Of a stretch of 64,000 nucleotides of DNA, positions 53,201 to 62,146 are shown piece after piece. Source of the DNA: Lujinxingia sediminis (GTDB lineage Bacteria > Myxococcota_A > Bradymonadia > Bradymonadales > Bradymonadaceae); NCBI RefSeq assembly GCF_004005565.1, contig NZ_SADD01000002.1, positions 434,001-498,000 of the forward strand, written 5' to 3'. Under the pieces are notes generated by a model, which did not search any database, was not told where the DNA came from, and saw nothing but the letters and a program-made list of their open reading frames with translations. The first letter of the stretch is position 1, and each line of letters opens with the position of its first letter. The translations under genes and the position numbers were made by a program.

Positions 53201-53987
53201 CCGCCAGGAACAGATGCGCGCGAACATCGTCAACTTCGCCGCCCTCTGGACGCTGAAGGATCCCCTGACCCGCCAGGGCTACATCGTCCTCCGTGACGGA
53301 ACCTACCTTTTGCGCGACCCGCAAAACCCCACCTCGCTGCAAAGCGCCAGCTCCGACACCTCCACAGGCTTCAAACCTCTGGGAGAACGCCTGGCACCCG
53401 CCATTAACGCCCTTCCCGGGACGCTCGACGCCGAGCGCGTCAAGTACCTTCCCTACCTCCAGCTCCTGACCGCGGTGCGCGAGGGTATGGCGCCCGCCGT
53501 CCTCCAGCAGATCGTTACACTTCCCTTCCAGTGGCGCAAAAACCGCGACGAGTTGCGCACCCAGTACGGCACCTCCCCCTCGCCGCTTCAACAACTCAAA
53601 CTGAGTGACTTCACCGACGCCTTCAACCGCCTGCGTGAAGCCCTCGACGGCCTGCTCGAGCACCTGCGCAACATCGAAACCGAACGCATCACCCTGGGCG
53701 GTGACGCCAGCGCCAACGCCGCCGGCCTCACCCCCGCCCAGGCCGGCGAAAACCTGCGCCAGAGTGTGGAAATCCTGCGCGGCTTCCAGCAGGGCTGGCA
53801 ATCGATGGAACAACCCGAACGCTCCACCTCGGTGCCCCCCTCCTTCCGCTCGCTCTTTCGCCCCCTGGGCGAGGACGAGCTCCACAACACGCTTGAATCG
53901 CTGCGTATCGGCACCTCAACCGCCGAACCGTCGCCGGAGCGAACGCCTGGCACCCGATCATCGGCTGCCCTCGACGAACAGGAGTGA
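50226..53987 (+). CDS. Tubulin/FtsZ-like GTPase (Tubulin_2-type), large form
   Basis: This is a 1253-residue protein. The N-terminal part has a glycine-rich nucleotide loop FVGLGGCGCQIVMRVARHL near residue 25 and, after ALIDTNINDLELH, the tubulin signature AGGTGSGS at residues 178-185, matching the GGGTG(S/T)G loop of FtsZ/tubulin. This fits the large tubulin-like family seen in diverse bacteria rather than FtsZ, which is about 400 residues. The remaining 800 or so residues are mostly charged helices with no motif I recognise. A GTP-driven polymer or scaffold role is inferred. The start MANRQNL is preferred over the 49845 in-frame start, which lies in regulatory DNA and array 9. Repeat copies are embedded at 53389 and 53945. 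It is first in a four-gene operon. Confidence 0.82.
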   Translation: MANRQNLVVDELLTRPSNVCPTLFVGLGGCGCQIVMRVARHLKSRPDYAERYKDLTKFALIDTNINDLELHREDADESFLISDFEKEAYANLASGKLFLEADDYFTQWVPKDYRFRAGDTAGAGQIRIESRLGSYYQMKHGDLVPRFRRLLESLKRHEHGHRRLDTSEIRIVLCFSIAGGTGSGSFLPLAYMLRDQARALGKPNMLGVCVLPAVFEDKTGANKDGTFANSYAALKEVEHLMKLGSPESSFFPTDGIEFHYDPSDTSKRAVREKPFEFLYLIDKPESFSVDRPVDAAADGLYLQLFSPLFAVQAGDYDNYTQHQRFLVPHDFEAKGIPGFTSFYGSYGSAVLLVPTDGLAEYCSRAAALNIMRQSFLGAIPADPLYNSLRSHPEPFYEVTERDDEDARPVKMADFVKKEEGIRHLLRDRLFQKRVRLLARCEADAGEFGRFMAIFRHGHRLGEVPRENATWALDPERLTPDREQLADRGMNFSIGALTLEALCGPKAGAQPGLLAAARRAIEAASEELEAEVSVERNTLARDLVGRALYWSEDLKRRGQRVLDQGYTQHGIAFPGLEALLELNFLASDTEDVSLAAKRFAVLAMRDELRTEMRQPPAPTPFELDGIDDDEKIKEKDAPDLIRRLIDQAVERATHELLSHFIEQRTALRDKLAESLRILRVLEQGFDAFERDQTRQLERLREQGDHSTNQFVLDAEAFQIENGRRMWDFFYADRVATMPELAMSNPHIQQRLSGTVRDLSLRGSGSTTATLNQLFDALKSLAHTHLTRTLCGDPKIADPARRDGLTLAQALELEVVYRALYMSNLEAIQQRKDAAITEVVARYRAQPAERRIDLTEAIHQDYLRDKIRRVVNERADLLVSYDESRDQHGGVRPNHVFLAAIDESFRDTTVEHALDGANLGGMRWVKQGWHNPRQIVFYRAVLNVPLYVFGRMSEMKDHYYRFKNLSKRSKILHIDRSWENTLPDLDPDTAQEQHRQEQMRANIVNFAALWTLKDPLTRQGYIVLRDGTYLLRDPQNPTSLQSASSDTSTGFKPLGERLAPAINALPGTLDAERVKYLPYLQLLTAVREGMAPAVLQQIVTLPFQWRKNRDELRTQYGTSPSPLQQLKLSDFTDAFNRLREALDGLLEHLRNIETERITLGGDASANAAGLTPAQAGENLRQSVEILRGFQQGWQSMEQPERSTSVPPSFRSLFRPLGEDELHNTLESLRIGTSTAEPSPERTPGTRSSAALDEQE

Positions 53988-54293
53988 TGCACCCGATCAT
54001 ACATGATCGAACGCCTGGCACCCGATCATCGGATTTCGATCGGGTGCCTGGCACCCGATCAGACAGCTTCAAATCAACATGATCGAACACCTGGCACCCG
54101 ATCAGACAACATGATCGAACGCCTGGCACCCGATCAGACAACATGATCGAACGCCTGGCACCCGATCAGACAGCTCCAGATCAACATGATCGAACGCCTG
54201 GCACCCGATCAGACAGCTCCAGATCAACATGATCGAACGCCTGGCACCCGATCAGACAGCTCCAGATCAACATGATCGAACGCCTGGCACCCG
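53945..54293 (+). repeat. GCCTGGCACC repeat array 10 (1 coding + 8 intergenic copies)
   Basis: One copy lies in the C-terminal codons of the tubulin-like gene, and eight more fill the gap to the next gene. The copy at 54038-54060 is a perfect palindrome: arms GATCGGGTGCC and GGCACCCGATC around a central T. Other units have spacer GATCAGACAACATGATCGAAC (32 bases) or a longer form with AGCTCCAGATCAACATGATC (48 bases). The array separates two genes that otherwise look like one operon. Confidence 0.96.
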
Positions 54294-54335
54294 ATCATCG
54301 GATTTCCCTTCTTTATCGCGCAGGAACCCTTCCTC

Positions 54336-57300
54336 ATGCCCGACCGCCCCGCCACACCGAACCTCTACCCCAACCCCACACTCGTGGTCGGAATCGGTCG
54401 CGTCGGCCTGGCGCTGCTCGAAGAGCTCGGCCAGGACTGGAGTTGGCTCTCACGCACCGCTGCAAACGACACCTCGGTCAAAAACCTGCGACTGCTCTCG
54501 GTTCTCCCCGACCCCGATGTCGATGACCTGCGCTGGCGCCACCCCGAAGCGCGTCACGCCAGAATCGCCCTGCTCGCCGGCGACGACGACCTTCCCACCC
54601 TCACCCTGCACTTTGCCGTCATCCGATCCCTGGGGCTTATCCGCTTCCGCGACGGCTCCTACCAACTCGCCATTCCCCGAGATCGCGGTCCCATCGAAAC
54701 CGGCCACAGCCACACGACCCGCCGCAAACGCTTCTTCGAGTGGCTCCCGCTCGACTCCGACCCTCGTCGCGCCGTCGAACGCCTCCACCGACTCGCCAGC
54801 CGCGACCCGGAAGTCGACCTCTTTCTCACTCCCATCGTCGAACGCGTCCTCCACGGACAGAGCCCGCGCCTGCTTCTCAACCTCATCGCCCGCGCCCGCG
54901 CCTACGCCCAGGGCCGTGATCCCTCCCCCTGGGCATGGCTCTCCCCTCTCATCCCTCAGGATCGAACGCCTGGCACCCGGCACGAACAGGATCGAACGCC
55001 TGGCACCCGGCACGAACAGGATCGAACGCCTGGCACCCGTACTGCGCTCAACCTCACCCCGACCCCCGATTGGGCGCACGAAGACGACCTCCACCCTGGC
55101 CTTCAAGCACACCTCGCTCCCCTGCACGCCTCCCCTGACGGTGCGCTCCCACCTATTTCCATCCCCTCTAACTTCTGCCCGGTGCCAGGCGACCTCACAA
55201 CTCCCCTGCCCCCCCGCCGTCTCCTGAGCGTCGACTGGGAAACCACCGGCTGGGTCGCAAGCGAACTCGACACCCTGGAAACCATCGAGTTCCTCCCCCT
55301 CAACGTGAGCCCCTGGCGCCTGGGCCTCTTCGATCACGATGCCTCCCCCGGCTTCGACCACACCACCACCGCCGTAGCTTTACAAGAACTCGGCGAACTT
55401 CTTCACCGTGGTCTCTTACGCATCTGGCTCGACCTTCAGCAGGAGCGCCACGAAGATCCGCTCCTCTCCCTCCAGGAGCGCCGACGCCTCAACGCCGAAA
55501 CCTCCGCCGAGCAATGCCTGGAGCTCCTGGCCGAACTCGTCGTCGAACCCCTCACCCAACTCGGCGACGACTCCCCGCTGCCTCGCATCTCCCACCGCCC
55601 CGACCGCTGGGTCGATGGGCCGACCCTGCCCCTTACGCCTTCCCCGGCACTCCGACAGGCCATCGTCGACACCGAAGATGCCCGCTCCTCCCTGGAGCGC
55701 CCTCTGCTGCAGCGCCTGCACGCTCTGGGCTTAAACTTCGACCTCGACGAACTTGGAGAGCGCCCCCTCCTGCGCTCCCTATCCCTTCGCCCTGACGACC
55801 TCAGCGGGGAGGCGCGCCTGACCCCGTTACGCAGCATCGTCAACCAGGAAGCGCGCCACCTTTTGAGCTTCGACCATCTCTCAAGCTACCGGAAGCGCAC
55901 CACCCGCCAACCCCCGCGCCTGACCGTCTACCTCGTCGCCGACGCCAAAGAACCTTTCACTCGCCGTGCCCTGCGTCCCGTTTTGCGCGCCATTCACCAG
56001 GAACTCATCCGCGCCTACGGGCCGCTCCTCGACACCTGCCGACAGGGCTTCGATCGCACCCTGGCCATCGTGCCCATCATCTGGACGCCCCACCCCGCCG
56101 ACGCCTTCGGCGGCGAACACCCCCGGGCTAACATCACCGAAGAAGCCTCCATCCTCAAAGCCGTCCACGACCTGCGCCGCTGGGTCGAATCCGTTCCCCC
56201 TCCCCACCGCTGCATCCCCCAGATCTTTATCAACAGCCGCGTCACCGCCAGTGCGGTGCTCGGCCTCGACGACGCCATCCGTCAGACCCACGACTTCATC
56301 TCCCTGCAAATCCGAAACGAACTCGGACGCGACCCCTGGCTGCGACACACCGCCCAGGGCTTTGATGATAACGACCTTTTTGCCACCTTCAGCTGCATCC
56401 AGATCAACTTCCCCGCTGAGCGCGCCCGCGATTACCTCGCCAATCGCCTGGCACGCGAATCCCTGCGGCGGCTGCGCTCCCCCGCCACTCCAGACGCCGC
56501 CAGCGGCGAGGTCGCCGAAGAGCGCCTCGCCCCGGTCCTCCCCCCTCCTCGCGCCCTGCTCGATCCGGCCCGCGAGAAACTCGCCCATCTGACCTCCCAG
56601 ACCGCCTCGCGCATCTGTGCCGAGGTCGACGACCGCCTTCATCTCCTGAAGTCCACTACCTCCGAGGAGCTCTGCGCTCGCTTCGATGATGCCTTCGAAG
56701 ATCACCTCTTCGCGCAGGTTCACAACGCCTGGCACGCGCTCACCCGCCAGCGCGGCGACATGGACCTGATGGTTAACGCCCTGCGCCAGGACGCCAACCT
56801 GCACCTGGGCGACGCGCTCAACCTGAGCCGAAACAATGCCGATCACCTCATCGAGAAACGCGCCTCCGACGGCGGCCTCGCAAACGCCCTGGCCGGCTTC
56901 AACCTCCTCCACCAGAACTCCCGAAACCTCCTCGACGAGGCCGAACGCCAGCGTATCAGCGCCCAGGATATCTGCCTCACACACAGCCTTCCCGACCCGA
57001 CGCACATCGCCCGCGCCCGACACGACCTTATCGAAGCGGCCAACGACAAACCTGATCTCCCCCCCCTGCGCCTCGGCCTTGTCACCTGGGCCATCCTGGC
57101 TCCCGCCCTGGGCGCCCCCCTTGCCCACGCAACAGCCCGCGCGCTGAATCTCCACCAGCAGCCCAACCTTATCGAGCCTCTCCTCGGCCCGGCCGGCTGG
57201 CTGCTAGGGGGACTTCTCGTCTTCCTTCCCTTATCCCTGCTCCTGCGCGCCCACCTGCGCACCCATCTCAACGCCGTCCACGACGCTATTGAGGCCTTAA

Positions 57301-58502
57301 GCAACGCCCTGCGCGACGTCGTCGTAGGCTCCTCCTCCAACCCGCTTCACGGCTCCCCCTCGATCCACTCTTTCTTCGCCGCTCGCCTCGATTTGAGCCA
57401 CGCATTAAGCACCCGCAATGTCTCCGAGCATCTCCACGACCGCGTCGACACGGACCGAAACCTGGCCTTCCGCCTCATCCAGAGCGTCGAGCTTCAGGAG
57501 CGCCGCCTCCAGCAGCACGCCGAGTCCCTCGGCGCACGCCCCGCTCCCCCCGACCTCGCCACCGCCTCGGAGCGCCTGAACGACGACGCCCGAAAGATCT
57601 TCGCGCTCAACCCGGCACAGGCCGGCGCCGCCCGTCAACACACGCTGCTGGCCCCCGAGCATCTCCTTGAGCACTACCACCGCCACTTCCCGGCCCTGGC
57701 CGATGTCGACGCCTGCCTACCCGAGTTCCTCGCCCGCGCCGGCGGCTTTCACCGCTGGCGCGAGCAGGCCTGCCTCGCCGGCACCGAGCATATCTTGAGC
57801 TTTGGCCGCGACTACTTTCGCGAACTTCTCACCACCCCGGTCGGCGCCCAGCCGGCCTTCGAACTCCCGGTGGGCCTCAACCTCGCGCGCTTCGTCTCGC
57901 ACCACTACGCCTCACTTGGCTTCGGCGCACGCTTCGTCGGCTACGAAGGGTTCGATACCTCCGGCCTCCGCAAACTCGCTGACGCCTCCCTGCTCATTCA
58001 TCCCCAACTTCGCCCCACCCTCGATCGCGCCCGCACCTCCCCCGACGCCCCCCCCACCACCGAGACGCTCGACGTCATTGAGGCCCCCATCCTCCCCAAC
58101 ACCGCCTTCTTGCTCTCGCTGGTCCAGGGCATCGACGCCCGCAGCATCAAAAACCTGCGCCGTCAGGAGTCCTTCTTCGACCGCCTCGATCTTCCCGACC
58201 CCGCCACCCCCTGGCAGCACAACCCCATCACCATCGCATCTCGACATCGATCCGGTGCACCCGTCGCATCGCCTGGCACCCTTACAGATGCTGACCCCTC
58301 AACTTCTGCACGAACGCCTGGCACCCTTACAGATGCTGACCCCTCAACTTCTGCACGAACGCCTGGCACCCTTACAGATGCTGACCCCTCAACTTCTGCA
58401 CGAACGCCTGGCACCCTTACAGATGCTGACTCCTCAACTTCTGCACGAACGCCTGGCACCCGATCCTCCCGCACCGCGTCCGACGAGGAGAAGCACTCAT
58501 GA
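54336..58502 (+). CDS. Large two-TM partner protein of the tubulin-like operon
   Basis: This 1388-residue protein is of unknown family. The N-terminus TLVVGIGRVGLALLEELG is a glycine-rich beta-alpha unit that echoes the tubulin-like protein's VGLGG loop, so a nucleotide-binding or tubulin-like fold is possible, but no GGTGSG signature follows. A long helical region precedes two transmembrane helices near residues 915-965 (LGLVTWAILAPALGAPL and GPAGWLLGGLLVFLPLSLLL), then a soluble C-terminal region. Two repeat-encoded inserts occur: three 10-residue units (DRTPGTRHEQ) near residue 212 and 15-residue units (TPGTLTDADPSTSAR) at the C-terminus. It overlaps the next gene by 4 bases (ATGA). The role is inferred as the membrane anchor of the tubulin-like protein. 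Confidence 0.72.
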   Translation: MPDRPATPNLYPNPTLVVGIGRVGLALLEELGQDWSWLSRTAANDTSVKNLRLLSVLPDPDVDDLRWRHPEARHARIALLAGDDDLPTLTLHFAVIRSLGLIRFRDGSYQLAIPRDRGPIETGHSHTTRRKRFFEWLPLDSDPRRAVERLHRLASRDPEVDLFLTPIVERVLHGQSPRLLLNLIARARAYAQGRDPSPWAWLSPLIPQDRTPGTRHEQDRTPGTRHEQDRTPGTRTALNLTPTPDWAHEDDLHPGLQAHLAPLHASPDGALPPISIPSNFCPVPGDLTTPLPPRRLLSVDWETTGWVASELDTLETIEFLPLNVSPWRLGLFDHDASPGFDHTTTAVALQELGELLHRGLLRIWLDLQQERHEDPLLSLQERRRLNAETSAEQCLELLAELVVEPLTQLGDDSPLPRISHRPDRWVDGPTLPLTPSPALRQAIVDTEDARSSLERPLLQRLHALGLNFDLDELGERPLLRSLSLRPDDLSGEARLTPLRSIVNQEARHLLSFDHLSSYRKRTTRQPPRLTVYLVADAKEPFTRRALRPVLRAIHQELIRAYGPLLDTCRQGFDRTLAIVPIIWTPHPADAFGGEHPRANITEEASILKAVHDLRRWVESVPPPHRCIPQIFINSRVTASAVLGLDDAIRQTHDFISLQIRNELGRDPWLRHTAQGFDDNDLFATFSCIQINFPAERARDYLANRLARESLRRLRSPATPDAASGEVAEERLAPVLPPPRALLDPAREKLAHLTSQTASRICAEVDDRLHLLKSTTSEELCARFDDAFEDHLFAQVHNAWHALTRQRGDMDLMVNALRQDANLHLGDALNLSRNNADHLIEKRASDGGLANALAGFNLLHQNSRNLLDEAERQRISAQDICLTHSLPDPTHIARARHDLIEAANDKPDLPPLRLGLVTWAILAPALGAPLAHATARALNLHQQPNLIEPLLGPAGWLLGGLLVFLPLSLLLRAHLRTHLNAVHDAIEALSNALRDVVVGSSSNPLHGSPSIHSFFAARLDLSHALSTRNVSEHLHDRVDTDRNLAFRLIQSVELQERRLQQHAESLGARPAPPDLATASERLNDDARKIFALNPAQAGAARQHTLLAPEHLLEHYHRHFPALADVDACLPEFLARAGGFHRWREQACLAGTEHILSFGRDYFRELLTTPVGAQPAFELPVGLNLARFVSHHYASLGFGARFVGYEGFDTSGLRKLADASLLIHPQLRPTLDRARTSPDAPPTTETLDVIEAPILPNTAFLLSLVQGIDARSIKNLRRQESFFDRLDLPDPATPWQHNPITIASRHRSGAPVASPGTLTDADPSTSARTPGTLTDADPSTSARTPGTLTDADPSTSARTPGTLTDADSSTSARTPGTRSSRTASDEEKHS
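54968..55038 (+). repeat. In-frame GCCTGGCACC array (3 copies, period 30)
   Basis: Three copies start at 54968, 54998 and 55028, exactly 30 bases (10 codons) apart, with spacer GGCACGAACAGGATCGAAC. They are read as Thr-Pro-Gly-Thr and inserted in a predicted loop of the partner protein. Confidence 0.96.
58271..58461 (+). repeat. In-frame GCCTGGCACC array at the 3' end of the partner gene (5 copies, period 45)
   Basis: Copies start at 58271, 58316, 58361, 58406 and 58451, exactly 45 bases (15 codons) apart, with nearly identical spacers (TTACAGATGCTGACCCCTC and so on; one unit has ACTCCTC). They encode a Thr/Ser/Asp-rich C-terminal tail. Confidence 0.97.
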
Positions 58503-61500
58503 CCATCATCGCTCTCCTGACTGACATCCGATTGCTGCTCTCCCTGCTCAACGAGCTGGCCTGGCGCGCCTTCGCCCTCACCCTCGACGCCCTATCCTCA
58601 TCCTCGCCACTCCAGATCGCCTTTCTCCTCGTCTCACTTATGGTCGCGCTCTTTGCGACCGCATGCTCTATGCAGTCCGAGCTTAACCGCACACTGAGCC
58701 GCGCCCCCGAAACCCGCATCAATCCTCTTGTCCTGGAGCTTCGTTATACCCTTCCAGGCATCGCCCTGCGCGCCTTTATCTGGCTCATCACCCTGCCGGC
58801 GCGCATGCTCCGCGCCTTCTTCAGCCTCTTCCGTTCCAGCTCCAACACAGAGGCGCTCCCGGCCGCCGTCCCTCCGCCGGTCCTCGTCCCGACCTTAGGA
58901 CCGAGCTACCTGTGGGCGATGCTCATCACCGCTGGCATCTTCCTGCTCTCCCTGGCCCTCACGCCACTTCTACGCTGGCAGCTCGAAGTTCCCGCCCACT
59001 TCCCCCTCTGGTCCTACCTGACCATCGGCCACCGGCCCGAACTCGCACCTTTTCTTCCGCTGGACTCCTACCCCTGGCTTGCCACCCTGCTCACCTCCAC
59101 CTTCTGGCTCCTGCTGTGGTGGACCTGCGCTCGCATCGTCCGCCTGACCCACTGGAACGACATCGGTCTCAATCTCATTGACCGCCTTCGATCGCCGGGC
59201 ACCCTCACCTCCTGGCGCACCTACTTTGCGGCCTCTTCCCTGCATGACCTCGACGCCTCCTTCACGACCTGGGCACGCTGGCTACCTCTTGCCGCCGCGC
59301 CTCTCCTCCTGGTCTCCTTTACCGCCCTGGCCGCAGAACCCTACCGCGTCAACACCTCCTCCTTCGCCCTGGCACTGGTCGCGCTGACCTCCTGGAGCCT
59401 TCATCTGACCCTCAAGGGTCTCTACCGCCCCTCTGAACCCTCCGAAGACACGAAGCCTCCAGCCCCCGAACCCTCCCCGCAGACGAGCTGGCTCGATGTA
59501 CTCGACCACCTGCAGACCACACGCAACCTGAGCCCCCCCTCCCAGGCCCGACCTCCGCGTCCCCTGCCCAAACTCGATTTCCGCCCGATCTCCAGGGAGG
59601 CCGATGCACTGATCTCACCGCTGCTCACCGAACTTCTGCCAGCACCGGCTCGACTCACCGCCATGCAACACGACGTCCTGACCCACCTCTCCCACAGCTC
59701 TTTTGTCCATCTTGAGCCGCCTGCCGACACCCGCTCCCTGGCCCTGGGACAACGCTCTTCTTCGGGCGGCTCCAGGCTCCGACACCGCAACCAACTTGTC
59801 ATCGCCCCCGAGGGTGCCGGCAAATCCACCCTCGGCATGCTCGCCGCCCTCAACATCGCCCTGACTCATACCCGCAGCACCCTCTTTATCGTGCGCGACG
59901 ACGAGCGAGCCCGAAACACCGCCGAACACCTGCGTAACCTGCTTACTCCCTCCACCCTGCGCTGGAATCTGCGGACCCGACGCATCGATAGTCACCTCGT
60001 CGAGGATCTCGCCACCGGCATCATCCCCGACGTGCTCGTCTGCGATCTCCACGAGCTCACCACCATCATCCTGGCCGATAGTGAGACCTTCCGCCCCCTG
60101 CTCACAAACCTGGGACTTGTCGTGGTCGACGAACTCCACGCGTTCTGCGGCCCGGTCGAAGTCCACACCCAGCTCGCCATGCGCCGCCTCGACTTGCGCC
60201 TGCGCGCCCTTCGCCGCTCCGACGGCGCAGACGAACACCTGGCACCGCTCTTTCTGATGCTCGCCACCGAAACCATGGACAACCTCCCCACCTTCGCCCG
60301 TGCGCTCTGCGGCGTCGACGCAGCCCCCCGTATCTTCACGCTTCATCCCCAACACCACACCGTCCCAACGCCTGGCACCAGGGAGACATCCCCCTCCAAT
60401 CTGACGCCTGGCACCGATGCATCACATGCCCCCGAAGACTCACCCAACACCACGTCTTCGCCCGGCCAGCACATCATCTACGACCTCGACGCCTTCACCA
60501 CCACCGGGGGGCACCCCCTCTCGGCGTTTGACATCATCGCAGCCTGCGAAACCCGTGCCGTCCCCTGGCACTGGCGCACCGCCGGCGACGACCGAGCCCA
60601 TCTCGGCCGCGCGCCCCTTCCACTCCGCGAAGAGCCGCTCCACCACGTCGACGATCCCCTCTATGCTCGCGTCGTCTTCATCGAAGGCCACGCCACCAGC
60701 GTGACTCGCCAACTTAACGCATTGCAGCGCGCCGGCGCCCTCCTCTCTCTTCCACATCTCTCCGGGTCCTACACATCCGGCGAACACGCACCAGGCGATG
60801 CGACCTCTCCCCCTGGTAACCCCGTCGCACTGATCACCATCATCGATCCGATCGAACGCCTGGCACTCGATCATCTTCCTCCGTCCGATGGCCTGGCACC
60901 CGATCTTGAACACCTCGATCGCCCCGCACCACGCATCGATCCCCACATCCTTGCCACTCTGCCTCGCCCCTTTTTACGCCCCCCCGCTGGCGAACTCATC
61001 CGACGCCACCTCGCCAGCGAACTGACTCAGCACACCACCGAAGTCGCTTCGCTACTCGACGTCTTCGGCAATGACATCGCCCCCCTTCTACGCACCCTGG
61101 CCCGTCGCGGCGAACTTCTGCTCGATCCCCGTACCGCCATCTCGCAGACCACCCGCACCTACGAAGAGCTTCTCTACGTCCGCGCCCTGGAATCCTCCCT
61201 CACCCCGGAGCACGCCACCACCGATGGCTCTCTGCCCTTCCCGGTCACTCAGGTCGAAGTTGCCTCCCCGCACCACGTCTGCCTGCGCGAGCGCACCACG
61301 CTGATCGAGCTCGGTCGCATCGACTCCCACAGCGCTCGCTTCCTCTACTACCCGGGCCGCATCTTTGAATCGATCCACGGCCGACACATCGTTGTCGCCT
61401 ACGCCGACGACCAGGCAGCCCAGGGCGCATTCAACGTCGGCGACGTCATCGTCGAACCTTTCCTCGGCGATGACCGCACCTCCCCGATCCGACGCATTCA

Positions 61501-62146
61501 CGTCGACCTCATCGCCGCCCCCGATGAGGGCTTTACCCCCGAGCGGCACTTTTTGGGCGAGCAGCCCCTGGGCCTGGCACACTTCCCGGTACAATGCCGC
61601 CTCCACCATCGCGCAACCCGACGCCTGGCACCCGACTCCGCCCGTATCCGCGAGCGCATCTACCCGCGCACCAACAACGAACAGCCCCCCAGAATGCGCA
61701 CCCGTGCCTTAGGCCTCTTCCCCAACCTGGAGGCTGACGCCTCTCTGACCCTGGCCTCCGCGCGCCTGCTTGCAGCCGCCCTACGCGTGATTATCCCACT
61801 GGTCTACCGCGGCGCCGACAGTGCCATCACCACAGCGCTCAGCGTCGCCAATAGCACCCACGAGAGCAGCATCCCCCACGACCATCTCCTCGCCACCACC
61901 GACGCGATCTTCTTTATCGATCTTCACAGCGACGGGAACGGTGCCAGCCGATCGATCGAACGCGATGGCGTCTCCCTCTTGCTACGCCTGGCCTGGAACC
62001 TCTTGGCCAACCTCGCCTCCACCCACGCGCTACTCAACGCACACGACGACTGGGATGCCCCTCTCTCCGATGAAGAAGCCTCCAACGCCCTTCAAGGCGC
62101 GCTGAGCTGGCTTCAAGACCACATCCACGACGGCAATCGCTCATGA
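58499..62146 (+). CDS. Membrane-anchored SF2 helicase-like ATPase
   Basis: This is a 1215-residue protein. The first 310 or so residues hold about five or six transmembrane helices (ITAGIFLLSLALTPLL, LLTSTFWLLLWWTCARIV, LPLAAAPLLLVSFTALA). The soluble part has Walker A APEGAGKST with Lys442, an Arg-rich stretch, DVLVCDLHE, DEAH-box-like VVVDELHAF at 544-547 and LFLMLATETMDNLP in the place of motif III. The C-terminus (LADASLTLASARLL-like, then HDHLLATTDAIFFIDLHSDGNGASRSI) recalls the DUF1998/MrfA-type end of Lhr-like helicases. I do not see a clear motif VI (QxxGRxGR), so the second RecA domain may be degenerate. A helicase tied to a membrane is unusual. It overlaps neighbours by 4 bases on both sides and contains about six repeat copies in linkers. 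Confidence 0.75.
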   Translation: MTIIALLTDIRLLLSLLNELAWRAFALTLDALSSSSPLQIAFLLVSLMVALFATACSMQSELNRTLSRAPETRINPLVLELRYTLPGIALRAFIWLITLPARMLRAFFSLFRSSSNTEALPAAVPPPVLVPTLGPSYLWAMLITAGIFLLSLALTPLLRWQLEVPAHFPLWSYLTIGHRPELAPFLPLDSYPWLATLLTSTFWLLLWWTCARIVRLTHWNDIGLNLIDRLRSPGTLTSWRTYFAASSLHDLDASFTTWARWLPLAAAPLLLVSFTALAAEPYRVNTSSFALALVALTSWSLHLTLKGLYRPSEPSEDTKPPAPEPSPQTSWLDVLDHLQTTRNLSPPSQARPPRPLPKLDFRPISREADALISPLLTELLPAPARLTAMQHDVLTHLSHSSFVHLEPPADTRSLALGQRSSSGGSRLRHRNQLVIAPEGAGKSTLGMLAALNIALTHTRSTLFIVRDDERARNTAEHLRNLLTPSTLRWNLRTRRIDSHLVEDLATGIIPDVLVCDLHELTTIILADSETFRPLLTNLGLVVVDELHAFCGPVEVHTQLAMRRLDLRLRALRRSDGADEHLAPLFLMLATETMDNLPTFARALCGVDAAPRIFTLHPQHHTVPTPGTRETSPSNLTPGTDASHAPEDSPNTTSSPGQHIIYDLDAFTTTGGHPLSAFDIIAACETRAVPWHWRTAGDDRAHLGRAPLPLREEPLHHVDDPLYARVVFIEGHATSVTRQLNALQRAGALLSLPHLSGSYTSGEHAPGDATSPPGNPVALITIIDPIERLALDHLPPSDGLAPDLEHLDRPAPRIDPHILATLPRPFLRPPAGELIRRHLASELTQHTTEVASLLDVFGNDIAPLLRTLARRGELLLDPRTAISQTTRTYEELLYVRALESSLTPEHATTDGSLPFPVTQVEVASPHHVCLRERTTLIELGRIDSHSARFLYYPGRIFESIHGRHIVVAYADDQAAQGAFNVGDVIVEPFLGDDRTSPIRRIHVDLIAAPDEGFTPERHFLGEQPLGLAHFPVQCRLHHRATRRLAPDSARIRERIYPRTNNEQPPRMRTRALGLFPNLEADASLTLASARLLAAALRVIIPLVYRGADSAITTALSVANSTHESSIPHDHLLATTDAIFFIDLHSDGNGASRSIERDGVSLLLRLAWNLLANLASTHALLNAHDDWDAPLSDEEASNALQGALSWLQDHIHDGNRS

